A stretch of 64,000 nt of DNA from Bacteroidales bacterium (GTDB lineage Bacteria; Bacteroidota; Bacteroidia; Bacteroidales; UBA3824), in assembly GCA_016293845.1 (NCBI GenBank), contig JAEDDH010000004.1, positions 62,001 to 126,000 on the forward strand, written 5' to 3'. The notes below the pieces were generated by a model, which was not told the origin of the DNA, did not search any database, and was given only the letters and a program-made list of their open reading frames with translations. The position numbers and the translations under genes were made by a program. This document shows, one piece after another, positions 7,527-17,119 of this stretch. The stretch's first letter is position 1. Every line of letters starts with the position of its first letter.

Positions 7527-9503
7527 CTATAATTTTTCAGCCGTTAATACCATGTCGCCGTCTTGTATGGCGTGAAGGTTGTCGATACCGTCAACAACTG
7601 AGGCAAAAACACTGCTGCGGAAGCTGCCCACCACATCGAGACTCAGTGTCGCAAACCATTTGTTGCTGCACACATTCATCTCGGTATTGGGCGCAAGCGA
7701 CACACAACCCTCCGACACAGTACCGAAATATGGTTCGCACGGAATCACCACATCACGGGTCTGGTCAAATTCAGAAATGCTTCCATCGTTGGCGATGATA
7801 TCAGGCGAACGGAAAAAGAGCGTGGTATTGTTGAAATATCCAGCCTCCACAAGTTTAAGGAAATATTGCACAGCCACAGGAGCTTGATTTACCTTTAATT
7901 GCAAAACCACATCACCACGAGAGGTTTTAAGTTTCACCTTTTGGTCGGGCTCAATATTCACAATGTAATTCCAATCGGGCATTACAAAAGAGCTTTCTCT
8001 CTTGTATTCAATATCTTGACCGTTGATAGTTTTGATAGCGGCAAGAATCATGCGGTAATATTTTTCGTCTTGGGGCAGGCTGCATTTGTTGAGAGCCTGA
8101 TTTAGATAATAAGTATTGCCCACAAAAAGTTGAAGCTTATCGAAATGATCGGCAATGGTGGCGGCGGCAAGAGCGGCAAGTTCGGGAGTGCCACGCACCA
8201 CAGTTTTACGGAAAATCTCATAAAACTCTTTGTAGAGCGACGTATTGCCCTCCTTAACACTGCGGCGACTTGCGGCATCAAATCCGGGCTGTTCAAACAT
8301 ATAAATCAGAGCTTTAAGCGCCGACATACGGGTAACACGGTTTTCGGAATAGAGAATTTGCCATTCCACAAACCTAAAACCCTGGATACTTGAACCGAGG
8401 GCAAGCGTAAGAGCCTCGCGTTCGCAGATATTGCTTGTTACGCCAATACCCTCCACAATAGCATCTGTGAGGGCTTTGATATCGTTGGAATATTTAAGCA
8501 CTGCGCCACGCATGATGGCACGCGATTTCCAGCAAGTGATATTGTCGGACATTTGACGGTAGAGCACCGTATCAGCCTTTACACCCTTGTTGAGAATAAA
8601 CTCGGCAGCCTTAGAAGCAATACGGTCGTCGGCATTGTAGGCAAGGTCTACCATCTCTTGTTTAAAATCCTTGTATTTAAAACTTGAACACGATTCGATA
8701 GCAGCAATCTTGATACGGTAGTCGATAGTATCTTGAGTAATAATGCGCTGGAGAAGATATTGCGACCGTTCGGTATGGCAGTTGCGCATAGCACGGGCAA
8801 TGTTGGTTTGCAGCGACACGATACTTGAGTTTTTGTAAGCCTGCGCCAAAATATCGGTATATGGCGTAAGGTCGACGTTGCAGGCGGCGAAAAACTGAGC
8901 AGCCACATTTTTGATATGATCGTCTGCCTTACGGTCGGCAATAATTTCGGCAGCCTTGGCAAGAGCCTGAGGTTTTTGCAATCCATTGTTTAAAAACATA
9001 CAGAGAGCCTCCATCTGAGCCAGAGCCATTTGCGGCTGAGCAGGCAGATAGTGTTGCGAACAAACAAAATTGAGCTCATCACCGCCTCCGCACAAACCGA
9101 GAGCCACAAGAGCAGCCCTGCGCACCTCCTCGTTTTTGTCGATAGCACTAAGGGCGCGGAGTTTTTCGCAAGCGGCACGGTGCTGAATCTGACCAAGGGC
9201 GTTGACAGCAGCAAGGCGCACACCAGAATCATCATCGCCAAGCAACGACATCACGCTCATCATGTTGAGGCTGTCGCGCATAGCACCTATAGTGTAAGCA
9301 GCCGCCTTACGGTATTCGGGGAGTTGGGAGCTAATATATTTTACCAAATCAGACGAAGAACCGGTAAAACGGCAATTGTAAATACGCTGAAGAGTGGCAT
9401 CGCGGTAAATATTTGCACCCGGCAACGAAGATCCGCCTCCGCCATTGTTGCACGAGACCAATATTACCATCAGAGCAAATATACTAAGAATCAGCCTTTT
9501 CAT
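7527..9503 (-). CDS. HEAT-repeat lipoprotein with cyclophilin-like C-terminal domain
   Basis: The product has 658 residues. The start has a lipoprotein signal with lipobox LVSC. Residues about 45-500 are tandem helical HEAT repeats (for example DSGVRLAAVNALGQ and NEEVRRAALVALG). Residues about 515-655 resemble a peptidyl-prolyl isomerase of the cyclophilin family: VKLKTSRGDVVLQL, then APVAVQYFLKLVEAGYFNNTT, the usual start of the fold. The canonical FHR motif appears as FFRS and the QGGD motif is missing, so isomerase activity is doubtful. It should be a periplasmic membrane-anchored scaffold or chaperone. It converges with the lysozyme gene and has no operon partner. Confidence 0.85.
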   Translation of the reverse strand: MKRLILSIFALMVILVSCNNGGGGSSLPGANIYRDATLQRIYNCRFTGSSSDLVKYISSQLPEYRKAAAYTIGAMRDSLNMMSVMSLLGDDDSGVRLAAVNALGQIQHRAACEKLRALSAIDKNEEVRRAALVALGLCGGGDELNFVCSQHYLPAQPQMALAQMEALCMFLNNGLQKPQALAKAAEIIADRKADDHIKNVAAQFFAACNVDLTPYTDILAQAYKNSSIVSLQTNIARAMRNCHTERSQYLLQRIITQDTIDYRIKIAAIESCSSFKYKDFKQEMVDLAYNADDRIASKAAEFILNKGVKADTVLYRQMSDNITCWKSRAIMRGAVLKYSNDIKALTDAIVEGIGVTSNICEREALTLALGSSIQGFRFVEWQILYSENRVTRMSALKALIYMFEQPGFDAASRRSVKEGNTSLYKEFYEIFRKTVVRGTPELAALAAATIADHFDKLQLFVGNTYYLNQALNKCSLPQDEKYYRMILAAIKTINGQDIEYKRESSFVMPDWNYIVNIEPDQKVKLKTSRGDVVLQLKVNQAPVAVQYFLKLVEAGYFNNTTLFFRSPDIIANDGSISEFDQTRDVVIPCEPYFGTVSEGCVSLAPNTEMNVCSNKWFATLSLDVVGSFRSSVFASVVDGIDNLHAIQDGDMVLTAEKL

Positions 9504-9671
9504 GATCTTTGAGTGTATATATCTTTTTTTTTTCAGTTATACCTATATTTTAGATGTACGGTTACAGACTTACAATAAACGTTCCAAACGTTGCGCAAAG
9601 TGATATGTAAAATAATTGTAAAATTCTACATTTTTATGAAAAATAAGTGATACAGATATTAGTTATTTTAT

Positions 9672-9679
9672 TATATTTG
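9672..9679 (+). promoter_or_regulatory. -7 element before the histidine kinase gene
   Basis: TATATTTG lies 28 nt before the ATG at 9708. No good -33 TTTG is seen at the expected distance, so the call rests on the -7 element alone. Confidence 0.4.
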
Positions 9680-9707
9680 GTTTCGGAAAAATTAGGGAGA
9701 ATACGCT

Positions 9708-11693
9708 ATGGATAATAGAGAGATAAACATTAATAATCAAACAGATTGCGATTGTCTCAAGAGGCTTTCGACCGACGCCGGCATGGAAATCCTATCCAAT
9801 ATGCTTGGAAGCCATGCCGACGCCGTATTGCTATGCAGTGCCGATTACGAAATTATCAACCGCAACCATAGCGCATTGATAATTTCGAGCAGCCATGGTA
9901 GCAATCACGATATAGTGCCATTGTTTGAAGTATTTCCTGAGTTATCTGCCGACACCGTCAAGCCAAAACTCGAAAAAGCAGTAAAAGAAAACATTGTAAC
10001 AGAGTTTCTCTGCGGCATCAATGGCGTAACGTACAGAATAAAAGCGGCAAGGATGTTTTCGGGATTGATATTGCAAATGACCGAAATATCCAACCCACTT
10101 TCGCCCGACAGCGACTTAGACAACAACAATTTCAAGATGTTGTTTGAAAACATGACCTCGGGATTCTTGTTCCTCAAAAAAATAGCAAACTACGACGGAA
10201 CATCTGATTTTGAGGTTATTGACATCAACTCTACATTTGAAATATTTTTTAATCTCGAACGCGATAATGTTATTGGCAAACCCATATCAAAGGTAATGCC
10301 ATATATTAGCAACCAGTTTGCAACTAAGTTTGAGCGCATTGCCATTCACGGACGCGCCATCAAAGAGGTGTTTAAAAACGTCAAAACCCATCGCCACTTA
10401 GAGGTAAACATATTTTCGCCTCGACTGGGATACACTGCGGCAGTATTCAACGACATCAAAGCCACAGACGAAGCCCGCAACACCTTATTAATACAGAACG
10501 AAATTTCAAAAGCATTTGCCCTTGGTGGCGAAATCGACGTGTACAAAGCAATAGTAGAGCTATTGCAACACAATACCAAAAGCAAATGCGGTTTTATAGG
10601 CTATCCCACCGACGACAGCAACATAACAATGAGGATTTTGGCAAAAAACGACGATAATCTAAGTTTTCCGCTACGAACCATCGACGGTGATTTTGAAGCC
10701 GACCTCAATAATTTCCCCGAGGGATTAGAGGCTGTTAAAACCAAAAAACAACAATACCGCGAAAACATCAACGGATACAAAAACATACTGTTGACCCCGA
10801 TACTCAACGATGGAGAACTTGTTGGGTTGATTGGTCTTGCCGATACCGAAGGCGATTTCACTGCTCAAAAACGTCAGCTTGTATTAGGCATTGCCGACTA
10901 TGCCGCTCCGCTTATGCAACGCGAAATCAAAGATTATCATTACAAAAAAGAACTTATCAAAGCCAAAGAGACTGCCGAACAAAACGAAAAACTCAAATCG
11001 GCTTTTCTCGGTAATATAAGCCACGAAATACGCACACCACTCAATAGTGTGATAGGATTTAGCGACCTGCTACTGCGTTCGGGCGAACTATCTCCAAAAC
11101 ATTTTAAATACGCCGACACTGTATTTAAAGCTGCCAAAACCCTTGAAAGCATTGTTACATCAATAGTAGAGCTGTCGAAAATAGAGACACACCAGGTGAA
11201 GATTTCCAACACATCATTCTGCCTCAACGACCTCATCGACGACCTTTTAGACCTTTACAAAAACAAAGCCGACCTGAAAGGACTTGCTCTAAGACCCAAA
11301 AAAGGACTCGACAAATATGCGTCGTACATCTACACCGACCGTACAAAAATACATCGCATAATGTCTACCCTTGTAGACAACGGCTTGAAATTCACCGAAA
11401 AAGGCGAAGTGTCGTTTGGATACAAATACATTGGGCAAGACAACAAGATAGAGTTTTTTGTAAAAGACACCGGCATTGGCATACGCAAAGAGATGCAAAG
11501 CAAGATATTTTCTACCTTTATGCAAGATGAAAAAACTCTTAAACGTCAACATGGCGGCATAGGTGTGGGACTTTCGATTTGCAATTGCTATATAAAAATG
11601 CTCGGAGGCAGTATCAGCATCGAATCAGAGCCACAAAAAGGTTCGCTGTTTCACTTTGCCATAGGGTACAACACGCAGCCGGTTGAGAATTAA
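9708..11693 (+). CDS. Soluble PAS-GAF sensor histidine kinase
   Basis: The product has 661 residues and no signal peptide or membrane segment, so it senses an intracellular cue. Residues about 25-125 and 140-255 look like PAS domains (the second with FEVIDINSTFEIFF). Residues about 265-410 look like a GAF domain (SKCGFIGYP, LLTPILNDGELVGLIG). The dimerisation/phosphoacceptor segment has FLGNISHEIRTPLNSVIGFS with His439. The ATPase domain carries the N box NGLKF, DTGIGI and GGIGVGLSIC. No receiver domain is fused and no response-regulator gene is adjacent, so the partner must be elsewhere. The downstream unknown gene follows after 26 bp of AT-rich repeat and may be co-transcribed. Confidence 0.92.
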   Translation: MDNREININNQTDCDCLKRLSTDAGMEILSNMLGSHADAVLLCSADYEIINRNHSALIISSSHGSNHDIVPLFEVFPELSADTVKPKLEKAVKENIVTEFLCGINGVTYRIKAARMFSGLILQMTEISNPLSPDSDLDNNNFKMLFENMTSGFLFLKKIANYDGTSDFEVIDINSTFEIFFNLERDNVIGKPISKVMPYISNQFATKFERIAIHGRAIKEVFKNVKTHRHLEVNIFSPRLGYTAAVFNDIKATDEARNTLLIQNEISKAFALGGEIDVYKAIVELLQHNTKSKCGFIGYPTDDSNITMRILAKNDDNLSFPLRTIDGDFEADLNNFPEGLEAVKTKKQQYRENINGYKNILLTPILNDGELVGLIGLADTEGDFTAQKRQLVLGIADYAAPLMQREIKDYHYKKELIKAKETAEQNEKLKSAFLGNISHEIRTPLNSVIGFSDLLLRSGELSPKHFKYADTVFKAAKTLESIVTSIVELSKIETHQVKISNTSFCLNDLIDDLLDLYKNKADLKGLALRPKKGLDKYASYIYTDRTKIHRIMSTLVDNGLKFTEKGEVSFGYKYIGQDNKIEFFVKDTGIGIRKEMQSKIFSTFMQDEKTLKRQHGGIGVGLSICNCYIKMLGGSISIESEPQKGSLFHFAIGYNTQPVEN

Positions 11694-11719
11694 TTCATAA
11701 TTAATAATTAATAATTAAT

Positions 11720-12424
11720 ATGCTCCTAAACAAAACAGATTCGTTTCGCGACTATTTGCACAAAGAATATGGGATAGAATACGAACGTCCCGTAGAATTT
11801 GTGACGGAGTGCATACCCTTAGAGGAGCAGATTGATTATACAGAATTTTCGGAACGCCGGCGTCAAACGGGGCACAACTGCACATCGTACAAAACCAATG
11901 TGGATATACTTGAGCAAACCACCAACGACGACAAAGTAAAAACCGCCCTGTCAGACATGGCAGCCATTGGCAGCGTTGAGGCTCTCAAATATCTCACCAC
12001 CTACGCCGAACAAAACAAAGGACTGTACGATTATTGGCCATCGATAGCCCGCAACGAATGTAAAGGCACTGTGGAATACGACCTTACAGGCGAAATCAAG
12101 ATTTATATACTATCGCCATTTGGCAGTGCAGACGGCAAAATAAAGTTGAAAGCATTGGTGCGCAACAATACAAGGAGCGAGTTTACACCATTGCAACAAA
12201 AGATAATAGCCAAAGAATTTGCGTTTCAAGATTCGCGTCACCGCACCGAAACTACAGTAAAATTTACATCAAAAGGACTTCTCCTTCACATGCTTATGCC
12301 GTTAGATGTTCCGATCCTCAGCACCATCGCCGAAACCCTCAGCGAATGTAACACCCTTGGCTGCAACATCGACATCGATTCCTTATCCTTGAAAAACTTC
12401 AACGGCAAAGGTCCACTATTCTAA
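11720..12424 (+). CDS. Hypothetical soluble protein
   Basis: The product has 234 residues with no signal peptide or membrane segment. I do not recognise the family. An N-terminal helical part (residues 1-100) is followed by an alternating strand/helix part (from about 105, EYDLTGEIKIYILSPFG) and a C-terminal segment with several Leu and Cys. It lies 26 bp after the kinase gene in the same orientation, separated only by the AT repeat TAATTAATAATTAAT, so co-transcription and a signalling role are possible but unproven. Composition matches its neighbours, which supports a real gene. Confidence 0.7.
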   Translation: MLLNKTDSFRDYLHKEYGIEYERPVEFVTECIPLEEQIDYTEFSERRRQTGHNCTSYKTNVDILEQTTNDDKVKTALSDMAAIGSVEALKYLTTYAEQNKGLYDYWPSIARNECKGTVEYDLTGEIKIYILSPFGSADGKIKLKALVRNNTRSEFTPLQQKIIAKEFAFQDSRHRTETTVKFTSKGLLLHMLMPLDVPILSTIAETLSECNTLGCNIDIDSLSLKNFNGKGPLF

Positions 12425-12483
12425 TTTGTATCTTCTCCCCCTCCGCCTCCACCCCACCGTCAGTAAGACGGTGTTTTATATAA

Positions 12484-12530
12484 CTATGCCCATAAACCAT
12501 GTCCGTAAGGGCATTGATTTATGGGCATAG
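12484..12530. other. 13-bp perfect inverted repeat
   Basis: CTATGCCCATAAA (12484-12496) pairs perfectly with TTTATGGGCATAG (12518-12530) around a 21-nt loop. The loop itself can partly pair (TGTCC with GGGCA). A second small hairpin, CACCGT/ACGGTG, lies just before it near 12459-12473. Together with the terminator at 12534-12556 this makes three stacked hairpins between two convergent genes. Confidence 0.7.
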
Positions 12531-12602
12531 AAAAAGCGGGACATTCAGTCCCGCTTCAAAAAAAACTAACTATTAACTAATCTACTACCTCTAAACAATC
12601 TC
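12531..12602 (-). ncRNA. Candidate small RNA of about 70 nt
   Basis: On the minus strand a perfect -7 element TACATTTGC (12614-12606) with ATTG 22 nt upstream (12640-12637) predicts a start near 12600. About 45 nt later an intrinsic terminator forms: AAGCGGGAC pairs with GTCCCGCTT around a 5-nt loop (12556-12534), ending in TTTTTC. Between them is an AG-rich segment, then GATTAGTTAATAGTTAG and a run of 8 T. The segment has no coding capacity worth the name. Promoter plus terminator with nothing between is the layout of known Bacteroidales non-coding RNAs such as the Bacteroidales-1 class. I cannot confirm membership. It could instead be a leftover leader. Confidence 0.5.
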
Positions 12603-12709
12603 TGTGCAAATGTACGGTGTATTTTTGAATATGTTGCAATTTTTTTGCAGGTTTTTTTAAAAAAAATTACTTTTGATTGATAAACAATATATTACAAAGG
12701 CAAAAAAAA

Positions 12710-13474
12710 TTACTTTTTTGCACGGTAAAATTCGTTACAAATGATGGCTGTTGCCGAAGAAACGTTAAGACTTTCGGGCGCAGTGGCAGGATCGCAGCCG
12801 CAAGGTATAGCTATTCGTCGAGAAATTGCAGAAGCAACCTCGTCAGAAATGCCGTGTCCCTCGTTGCCCATTACAATAATACCGCCGTGAGAAATTTCGG
12901 CATTGTAAATATTTTCGCCATCCATAAAAGTGCCAAACACGTCGATACCATTGTTGCGAGCCTCTAAAAGAGTTTCGGGCAAATTGCAATAGTCAACACG
13001 GATTCTAAAAGCCGAACCCATAGCAGCTTGAATCACCTTAGGGTTAAACATATCGGCGCTGTCGTTTGAAGCCAGCACGGTGTTGATACCATACCAGTTG
13101 GCAATACGGAGAATAGTGCCAAGGTTGCCCGGGTCGCGCACACCGTCTAAAGCAAGATATGTAACACCTTTTTTAAATTCGGGCTTGATGGGATGTTTGG
13201 GCATATAAACCTCAGCCACCACACTGCAAGCAGTAGTCATGGCAGAAAGTTTACGGATTTCCACAGCGTTGACAGCCGTGATAATAGTATTGCTAAATTT
13301 ATCGGCATTAGACGAAATCCATTCCGGCACAGCAAAAACCTCCTTAATGCGCATATCCGAGCGCAGAAGTTCGAGGACCACCTTGGTGCCTTCCGCCACA
13401 AAAGTGCCGCTCTCTTGACGGTATTTTTTAATTTGCAGAGAATTAATCTGCTTTATTCTATTTTTACTTAGCAT
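12710..13474 (-). CDS. SpoU-family RNA 2'-O-methyltransferase (TrmH/RlmB-like)
   Basis: The product has 254 residues from the ATG at 13474; the upstream ATG at 13504 would add ten residues unlike the family. Residues about 1-95 form the substrate-binding domain (the start MLSKNRIKQINSLQIKKYR and FVAEGTKVV are typical). Residues about 100-250 form the knotted SPOUT domain with the motifs LDGVRDPGNLGTILRIA, IVMGNEGHGIS and IPCGCDPATAPESLNVSSA, which make the S-adenosylmethionine site. The likely substrate is a ribose in 23S rRNA or tRNA. It is divergent from tamL, a neighbour pair seen in other Bacteroidales. Confidence 0.92.
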   Translation of the reverse strand: MLSKNRIKQINSLQIKKYRQESGTFVAEGTKVVLELLRSDMRIKEVFAVPEWISSNADKFSNTIITAVNAVEIRKLSAMTTACSVVAEVYMPKHPIKPEFKKGVTYLALDGVRDPGNLGTILRIANWYGINTVLASNDSADMFNPKVIQAAMGSAFRIRVDYCNLPETLLEARNNGIDVFGTFMDGENIYNAEISHGGIIVMGNEGHGISDEVASAISRRIAIPCGCDPATAPESLNVSSATAIICNEFYRAKK

Positions 13475-13480
13475 ATTTAA

Positions 13481-13489
13481 TAAATTTGC
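13481..13489 (+). promoter_or_regulatory. -7 element of tamL
   Basis: TAAATTTGC lies 31 nt before the tamL ATG and fits TAnnTTTGC. The -33 region is AT-rich without TTTG. Confidence 0.5.
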
Positions 13490-13520
13490 ACTGTCGTTTA
13501 ACAAGCATTAAATTGCCTAA

Positions 13521-16094
13521 ATGAATACTATCAAATATATTGCCAACATATCAATTGTAGCCGCGCTAACTATCGTTGGTTGTAGTCCCAAGAAATATTT
13601 TGCCGAAGGCGAAACCCTTTTGGTGCAAACCTCGGTAGAATGTGATTCCAAACAAATAGATGTAGACGGAACCGCAGAATACATCCGTCAGAAACCTGCC
13701 CGCAGTTTGCTTGGATTTGCCCTCTATGCACGCATTTACAATCTTGTGGACCCGCAAAACAACGAAATCCGCAAGGCAAAGATACAAAAAGAACTTGATG
13801 AAACAAACAATAATCGAAGAATTAAGCACGAAGATAAAATTTCTGCGTTAAAAACTCGTGCCCGCGGATGCAGTATCAAGGCTGCAAGATATTACCGCGA
13901 AGGCGATTCGTCTAAAGCCCGCAAGTACGAAGAAAAAAATGTTAAGTATCTCGACAAATCAAAAGAGCTGCGCAACAAAGGCTTTTCAGAAAAAACCAAG
14001 AAATTCAACCTGCCCATTTTTATACAAAACATTGGTGAAGAGCCCGTAAAATACAATCATCTGCTAACACAAAAATCGGCAGAACAGATACGGCTGTACA
14101 TGTGCAACAAAGGTTTTTACGATGCCAAAGTAACATTCGATAAAACCACCAAGCGGCGCAACACCAGTGTGGTGTACAAAATAAACGCCGGCACACCCAT
14201 CACCATCAGCAACATCACTTACGACATCAACGAAGACACACTTCGCCATTATGTACTCTCCGACACATTGAATCGAAAGTTTGCAATAGGCGACAACCTT
14301 GATGCCGACGTTTTACGAAGCGAGCAAGAGCGCATTACCGCACACCTCAAAAACAATGGCTACTATCAGTTTGCCAAAAACTACATATCATACCAGATCG
14401 ATACTTTAGGTCGTGGTCATCAAGCCGGCCTCACCATCAGTATCGACCCCATAATACTCGACAACGGACGCACCATCGACCACCGCCGTCAATACATATC
14501 GCAAGTGGCAGTGTTTCCAAACCACAACGGCAAACAAGCCCTCGCCGAAGGCGATGATTATTACAACGATACCGACACTACAGTGTACCATTTTGACGGC
14601 AATCCAATAATATTTGTAAGTCATGGCGGCAAAGATGTGCGTCCCGACGTGGTGGCAAACGAAGTGTTTGTGCGCCCTACAAGCCTTTTCCGTCAAAACG
14701 ACGTTACCAACACCTACCGACACCTATCGGCATTCAACATGTACAAGCTTGTAAACATAGAGTTTACTCCCGCTCCCAGTCGCGATTCTATCAACTGCAA
14801 CATCTATCTTACACACAATATGCTGCAAGCCTACATTTTTGAGATAGGCGGCACCAACTCGTCGGGAAACATAGGTGCGGCATCAAGTCTTACGTATCAG
14901 CACAAAAACATTTGTCACGGAGCAGAAACCTTTGATATGAAACTTTCGGTTGCACTCGAAAGTCAAAACAACCTTGGAGCCGAACAGCTTAAACTTCACC
15001 TCAATACACAAGAATACGGATTAGAAGCAAGGCTATACTTTCCGCGTCTGTTGTATTTTGGTTTCTTGCGCGACTTTTTACGCGACAACACACCGCGCAC
15101 ATATTTTTCGGTAGGATTAAATTACCGTTCGCGTCCCGACTATACCCGCTCAATGATTACAGCCAACCTCTATTATCAATGGCAGGTGGGCAAATACTAT
15201 TCGCACACGTTTACGCCATTGCGATTGAGTTCGATACACATCTCTAAAGCCGACAGCACATTTATGCGTTGGCTCGAAAAACTGTATATCAAAGATTCGT
15301 ATCAAGACCACTTTATACTCGGTAGCACATACAGCATCACGTTCAACAATCAGGCGAGCGGAAAAAGAAACTACAACTACATAAAACTCAACGTTTCGTG
15401 GGCGGGCAACATTCTGCAACTTATCAACAACAGTTGCCACAGCACCCAAAACGACCTCGGGGCATACACCGTGCCAGTATTCAACACCATGTATGCACAG
15501 TTTATTAAAACCGACCTTGATTTTCGACACTTTATCAAAACCTCCGAAACCACCACAATGGCACTGCGAGGATTTGTCGGCGTTGGTTTCCCCTACGGCA
15601 ACAGCAATTCGATGCCATTTACCGAACAATATTTTTCGGGAGGAGCTAACAGTATAAGGGCATGGCAGATACGAAGCGTGGGACCTGGAAGCTACTCGGT
15701 AAAACAAGATGCCGAAACCGAAATGCAAACACAGTTTCCGAATATGACCTCCGACATGAAACTTGAAGGCAACTTAGAATACCGATTCAAAATGTTTTGG
15801 GTGATAGAAGGCGCATGGTTTGTAGACGCAGGCAACATCTGGAGCATCAATGCCGACGACCGCCGTACAGGAGGCGACTTTGATTTCAAACGTTTTTACA
15901 AAGAGATAGCCGTTGGCACTGGACTTGGCATTCGCCTTGATTTTGATTTCTTTATCTTCCGTACCGACTTTGGACTCAAGCTCCACGACCCCGCCCTACC
16001 CGATGGCAGCCGATGGATAATGAAAGACGACCGCAGCTTTATGTTCCGCAAACGCAACTGGGCATTCTGCCTCGGTATTGGATATCCGTTCTGA
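13521..16094 (+). CDS. tamL: TamL-type outer-membrane lipoprotein/BamA-family barrel
   Basis: The product has 857 residues. The N-terminus is a lipoprotein signal with lipobox IVGC followed by SPKKYFAEGE, which distinguishes TamL from the non-lipidated BamA. Residues about 30-400 hold POTRA-like units (SAEQIRLYMCNKGFYDAKVTF, the LKNNGYYQFAK motif). A charged helical insert lies near residues 85-155. The C-terminal half (about 440-857) is the 16-strand Omp85 barrel, with FSGGANSIRAWQIRSVGPGS as the lid-lock motif region and a terminal aromatic strand ending CLGIGYPF. It should work with a TamB-like partner in envelope assembly or lipid transport; tamB is not next to it here. Confidence 0.9.
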   Translation: MNTIKYIANISIVAALTIVGCSPKKYFAEGETLLVQTSVECDSKQIDVDGTAEYIRQKPARSLLGFALYARIYNLVDPQNNEIRKAKIQKELDETNNNRRIKHEDKISALKTRARGCSIKAARYYREGDSSKARKYEEKNVKYLDKSKELRNKGFSEKTKKFNLPIFIQNIGEEPVKYNHLLTQKSAEQIRLYMCNKGFYDAKVTFDKTTKRRNTSVVYKINAGTPITISNITYDINEDTLRHYVLSDTLNRKFAIGDNLDADVLRSEQERITAHLKNNGYYQFAKNYISYQIDTLGRGHQAGLTISIDPIILDNGRTIDHRRQYISQVAVFPNHNGKQALAEGDDYYNDTDTTVYHFDGNPIIFVSHGGKDVRPDVVANEVFVRPTSLFRQNDVTNTYRHLSAFNMYKLVNIEFTPAPSRDSINCNIYLTHNMLQAYIFEIGGTNSSGNIGAASSLTYQHKNICHGAETFDMKLSVALESQNNLGAEQLKLHLNTQEYGLEARLYFPRLLYFGFLRDFLRDNTPRTYFSVGLNYRSRPDYTRSMITANLYYQWQVGKYYSHTFTPLRLSSIHISKADSTFMRWLEKLYIKDSYQDHFILGSTYSITFNNQASGKRNYNYIKLNVSWAGNILQLINNSCHSTQNDLGAYTVPVFNTMYAQFIKTDLDFRHFIKTSETTTMALRGFVGVGFPYGNSNSMPFTEQYFSGGANSIRAWQIRSVGPGSYSVKQDAETEMQTQFPNMTSDMKLEGNLEYRFKMFWVIEGAWFVDAGNIWSINADDRRTGGDFDFKRFYKEIAVGTGLGIRLDFDFFIFRTDFGLKLHDPALPDGSRWIMKDDRSFMFRKRNWAFCLGIGYPF

Positions 16095-16186
16095 TGGCGC
16101 AAGAGCACCATCAGCCTCGCACACATACGTGTAGGGGGTTTTAGAAATGCCGTCTTCCATACGATGGGGAGAGAGTAGTAAAAAAG

Positions 16187-16218
16187 TTTGGATATAGTTA
16201 TAATATTAGTAATTTTGC
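16187..16218 (+). promoter_or_regulatory. Consensus promoter of rsmA
   Basis: TTTG at 16187-16190, then 19 nt, then TAATTTTGC at 16210-16218, is an exact match to the Bacteroides consensus. The start would be near 16225, giving a leader of about 13 nt before the ATG. Confidence 0.85.
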
Positions 16219-16237
16219 AATAAATTAAAGATTATAT

Positions 16238-17020
16238 ATGGACGTAAAACCCAAGAAAAACCTCGGTCAGCATTTTTTGACCGATTTGAATATAGCCAAA
16301 CGCATAGCCGACAGTATCGACTACACACACCAAGAAGAATCTAAGCCGGTATGTTTAGAGATAGGTCCCGGCATGGGCGTGCTGACACAATTTTTGCTAA
16401 ACCGCAACGATATCGACCTGAGTGTAATAGAGATAGACCGCGAAAGTGTAGAATACCTTGTAACACATTTTCCTCAACTATATCAGCAAGAGAAAATTAT
16501 TGGAGGCGATTTTTTGAAAGCAAACCTCAACGAACTGTTGCCCAAAGGATTTCCAATAATCTGCGGAAACTTTCCCTACAATATATCGAGCCAAATCTTC
16601 TTTAAGATACTCAACCACAAAGACGAAGTAAGGCAAGTGGTGTGCATGCTGCAGCGCGAAGTAGCCGAACGCATAGCCAACAACCCCGGCACAAAGGAGT
16701 ACGGCATTCTCAGTGTATTTTTGCAAGCATATTACAACATAGAATACCTATTTGGAGTAGACCGTAGCAAATTCAATCCTCCGCCCAAGGTTCAAAGCGC
16801 AGTGATACGTCTTAAACGCAATGGTCGTCAAAGTTTACCCTGCGACGAAGCGCTATTCCGCCGAATAGTAAAAGAATCGTTTGGAATGCGTCGCAAGATG
16901 ATACGCAACTCATTGTCGCAACATCTCAACGGCAGTGCCGCGCAAGAGCGTTTTCTTACCCTTCGTCCCGAACAATTGTCGGTAGATGATTTTGTAGAAT
17001 TAACAAACTCAATATCGTAA
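16238..17020 (+). CDS. rsmA: 16S rRNA dimethyladenosine transferase RsmA (KsgA)
   Basis: The product has 260 residues, the usual length. Motifs in order are KKNLGQHFLTD at the start, EIGPGMGVLT (S-adenosylmethionine site), EIDRESVEYL, GDFLK and GNFPYNISS (the catalytic NLPYN motif with Phe for Leu). It dimethylates two adjacent adenines in helix 45 of 16S rRNA late in 30S assembly. It opens the housekeeping run that continues with rsfS and ftsH. The very short leader predicted from its promoter suggests little upstream regulation. Confidence 0.96.
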   Translation: MDVKPKKNLGQHFLTDLNIAKRIADSIDYTHQEESKPVCLEIGPGMGVLTQFLLNRNDIDLSVIEIDRESVEYLVTHFPQLYQQEKIIGGDFLKANLNELLPKGFPIICGNFPYNISSQIFFKILNHKDEVRQVVCMLQREVAERIANNPGTKEYGILSVFLQAYYNIEYLFGVDRSKFNPPPKVQSAVIRLKRNGRQSLPCDEALFRRIVKESFGMRRKMIRNSLSQHLNGSAAQERFLTLRPEQLSVDDFVELTNSIS

Positions 17021-17060
17021 ATATTTTCATTCTTTGCTTTTATAATTTAATTAATAAACG

Positions 17061-17069
17061 TATATTTGC
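17061..17069 (+). promoter_or_regulatory. -7 element of rsfS
   Basis: TATATTTGC is an exact -7 element. TTTG at 17033-17036 lies 24 nt upstream, a little far. It overlaps the alternative in-frame TTG at 17066, so translation must start further down, at 17120. Confidence 0.6.
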
Positions 17070-17119
17070 AAATTGAAAATAAGGGCACTAAACACAGCCC
17101 ACAAATATATAATTACAAA

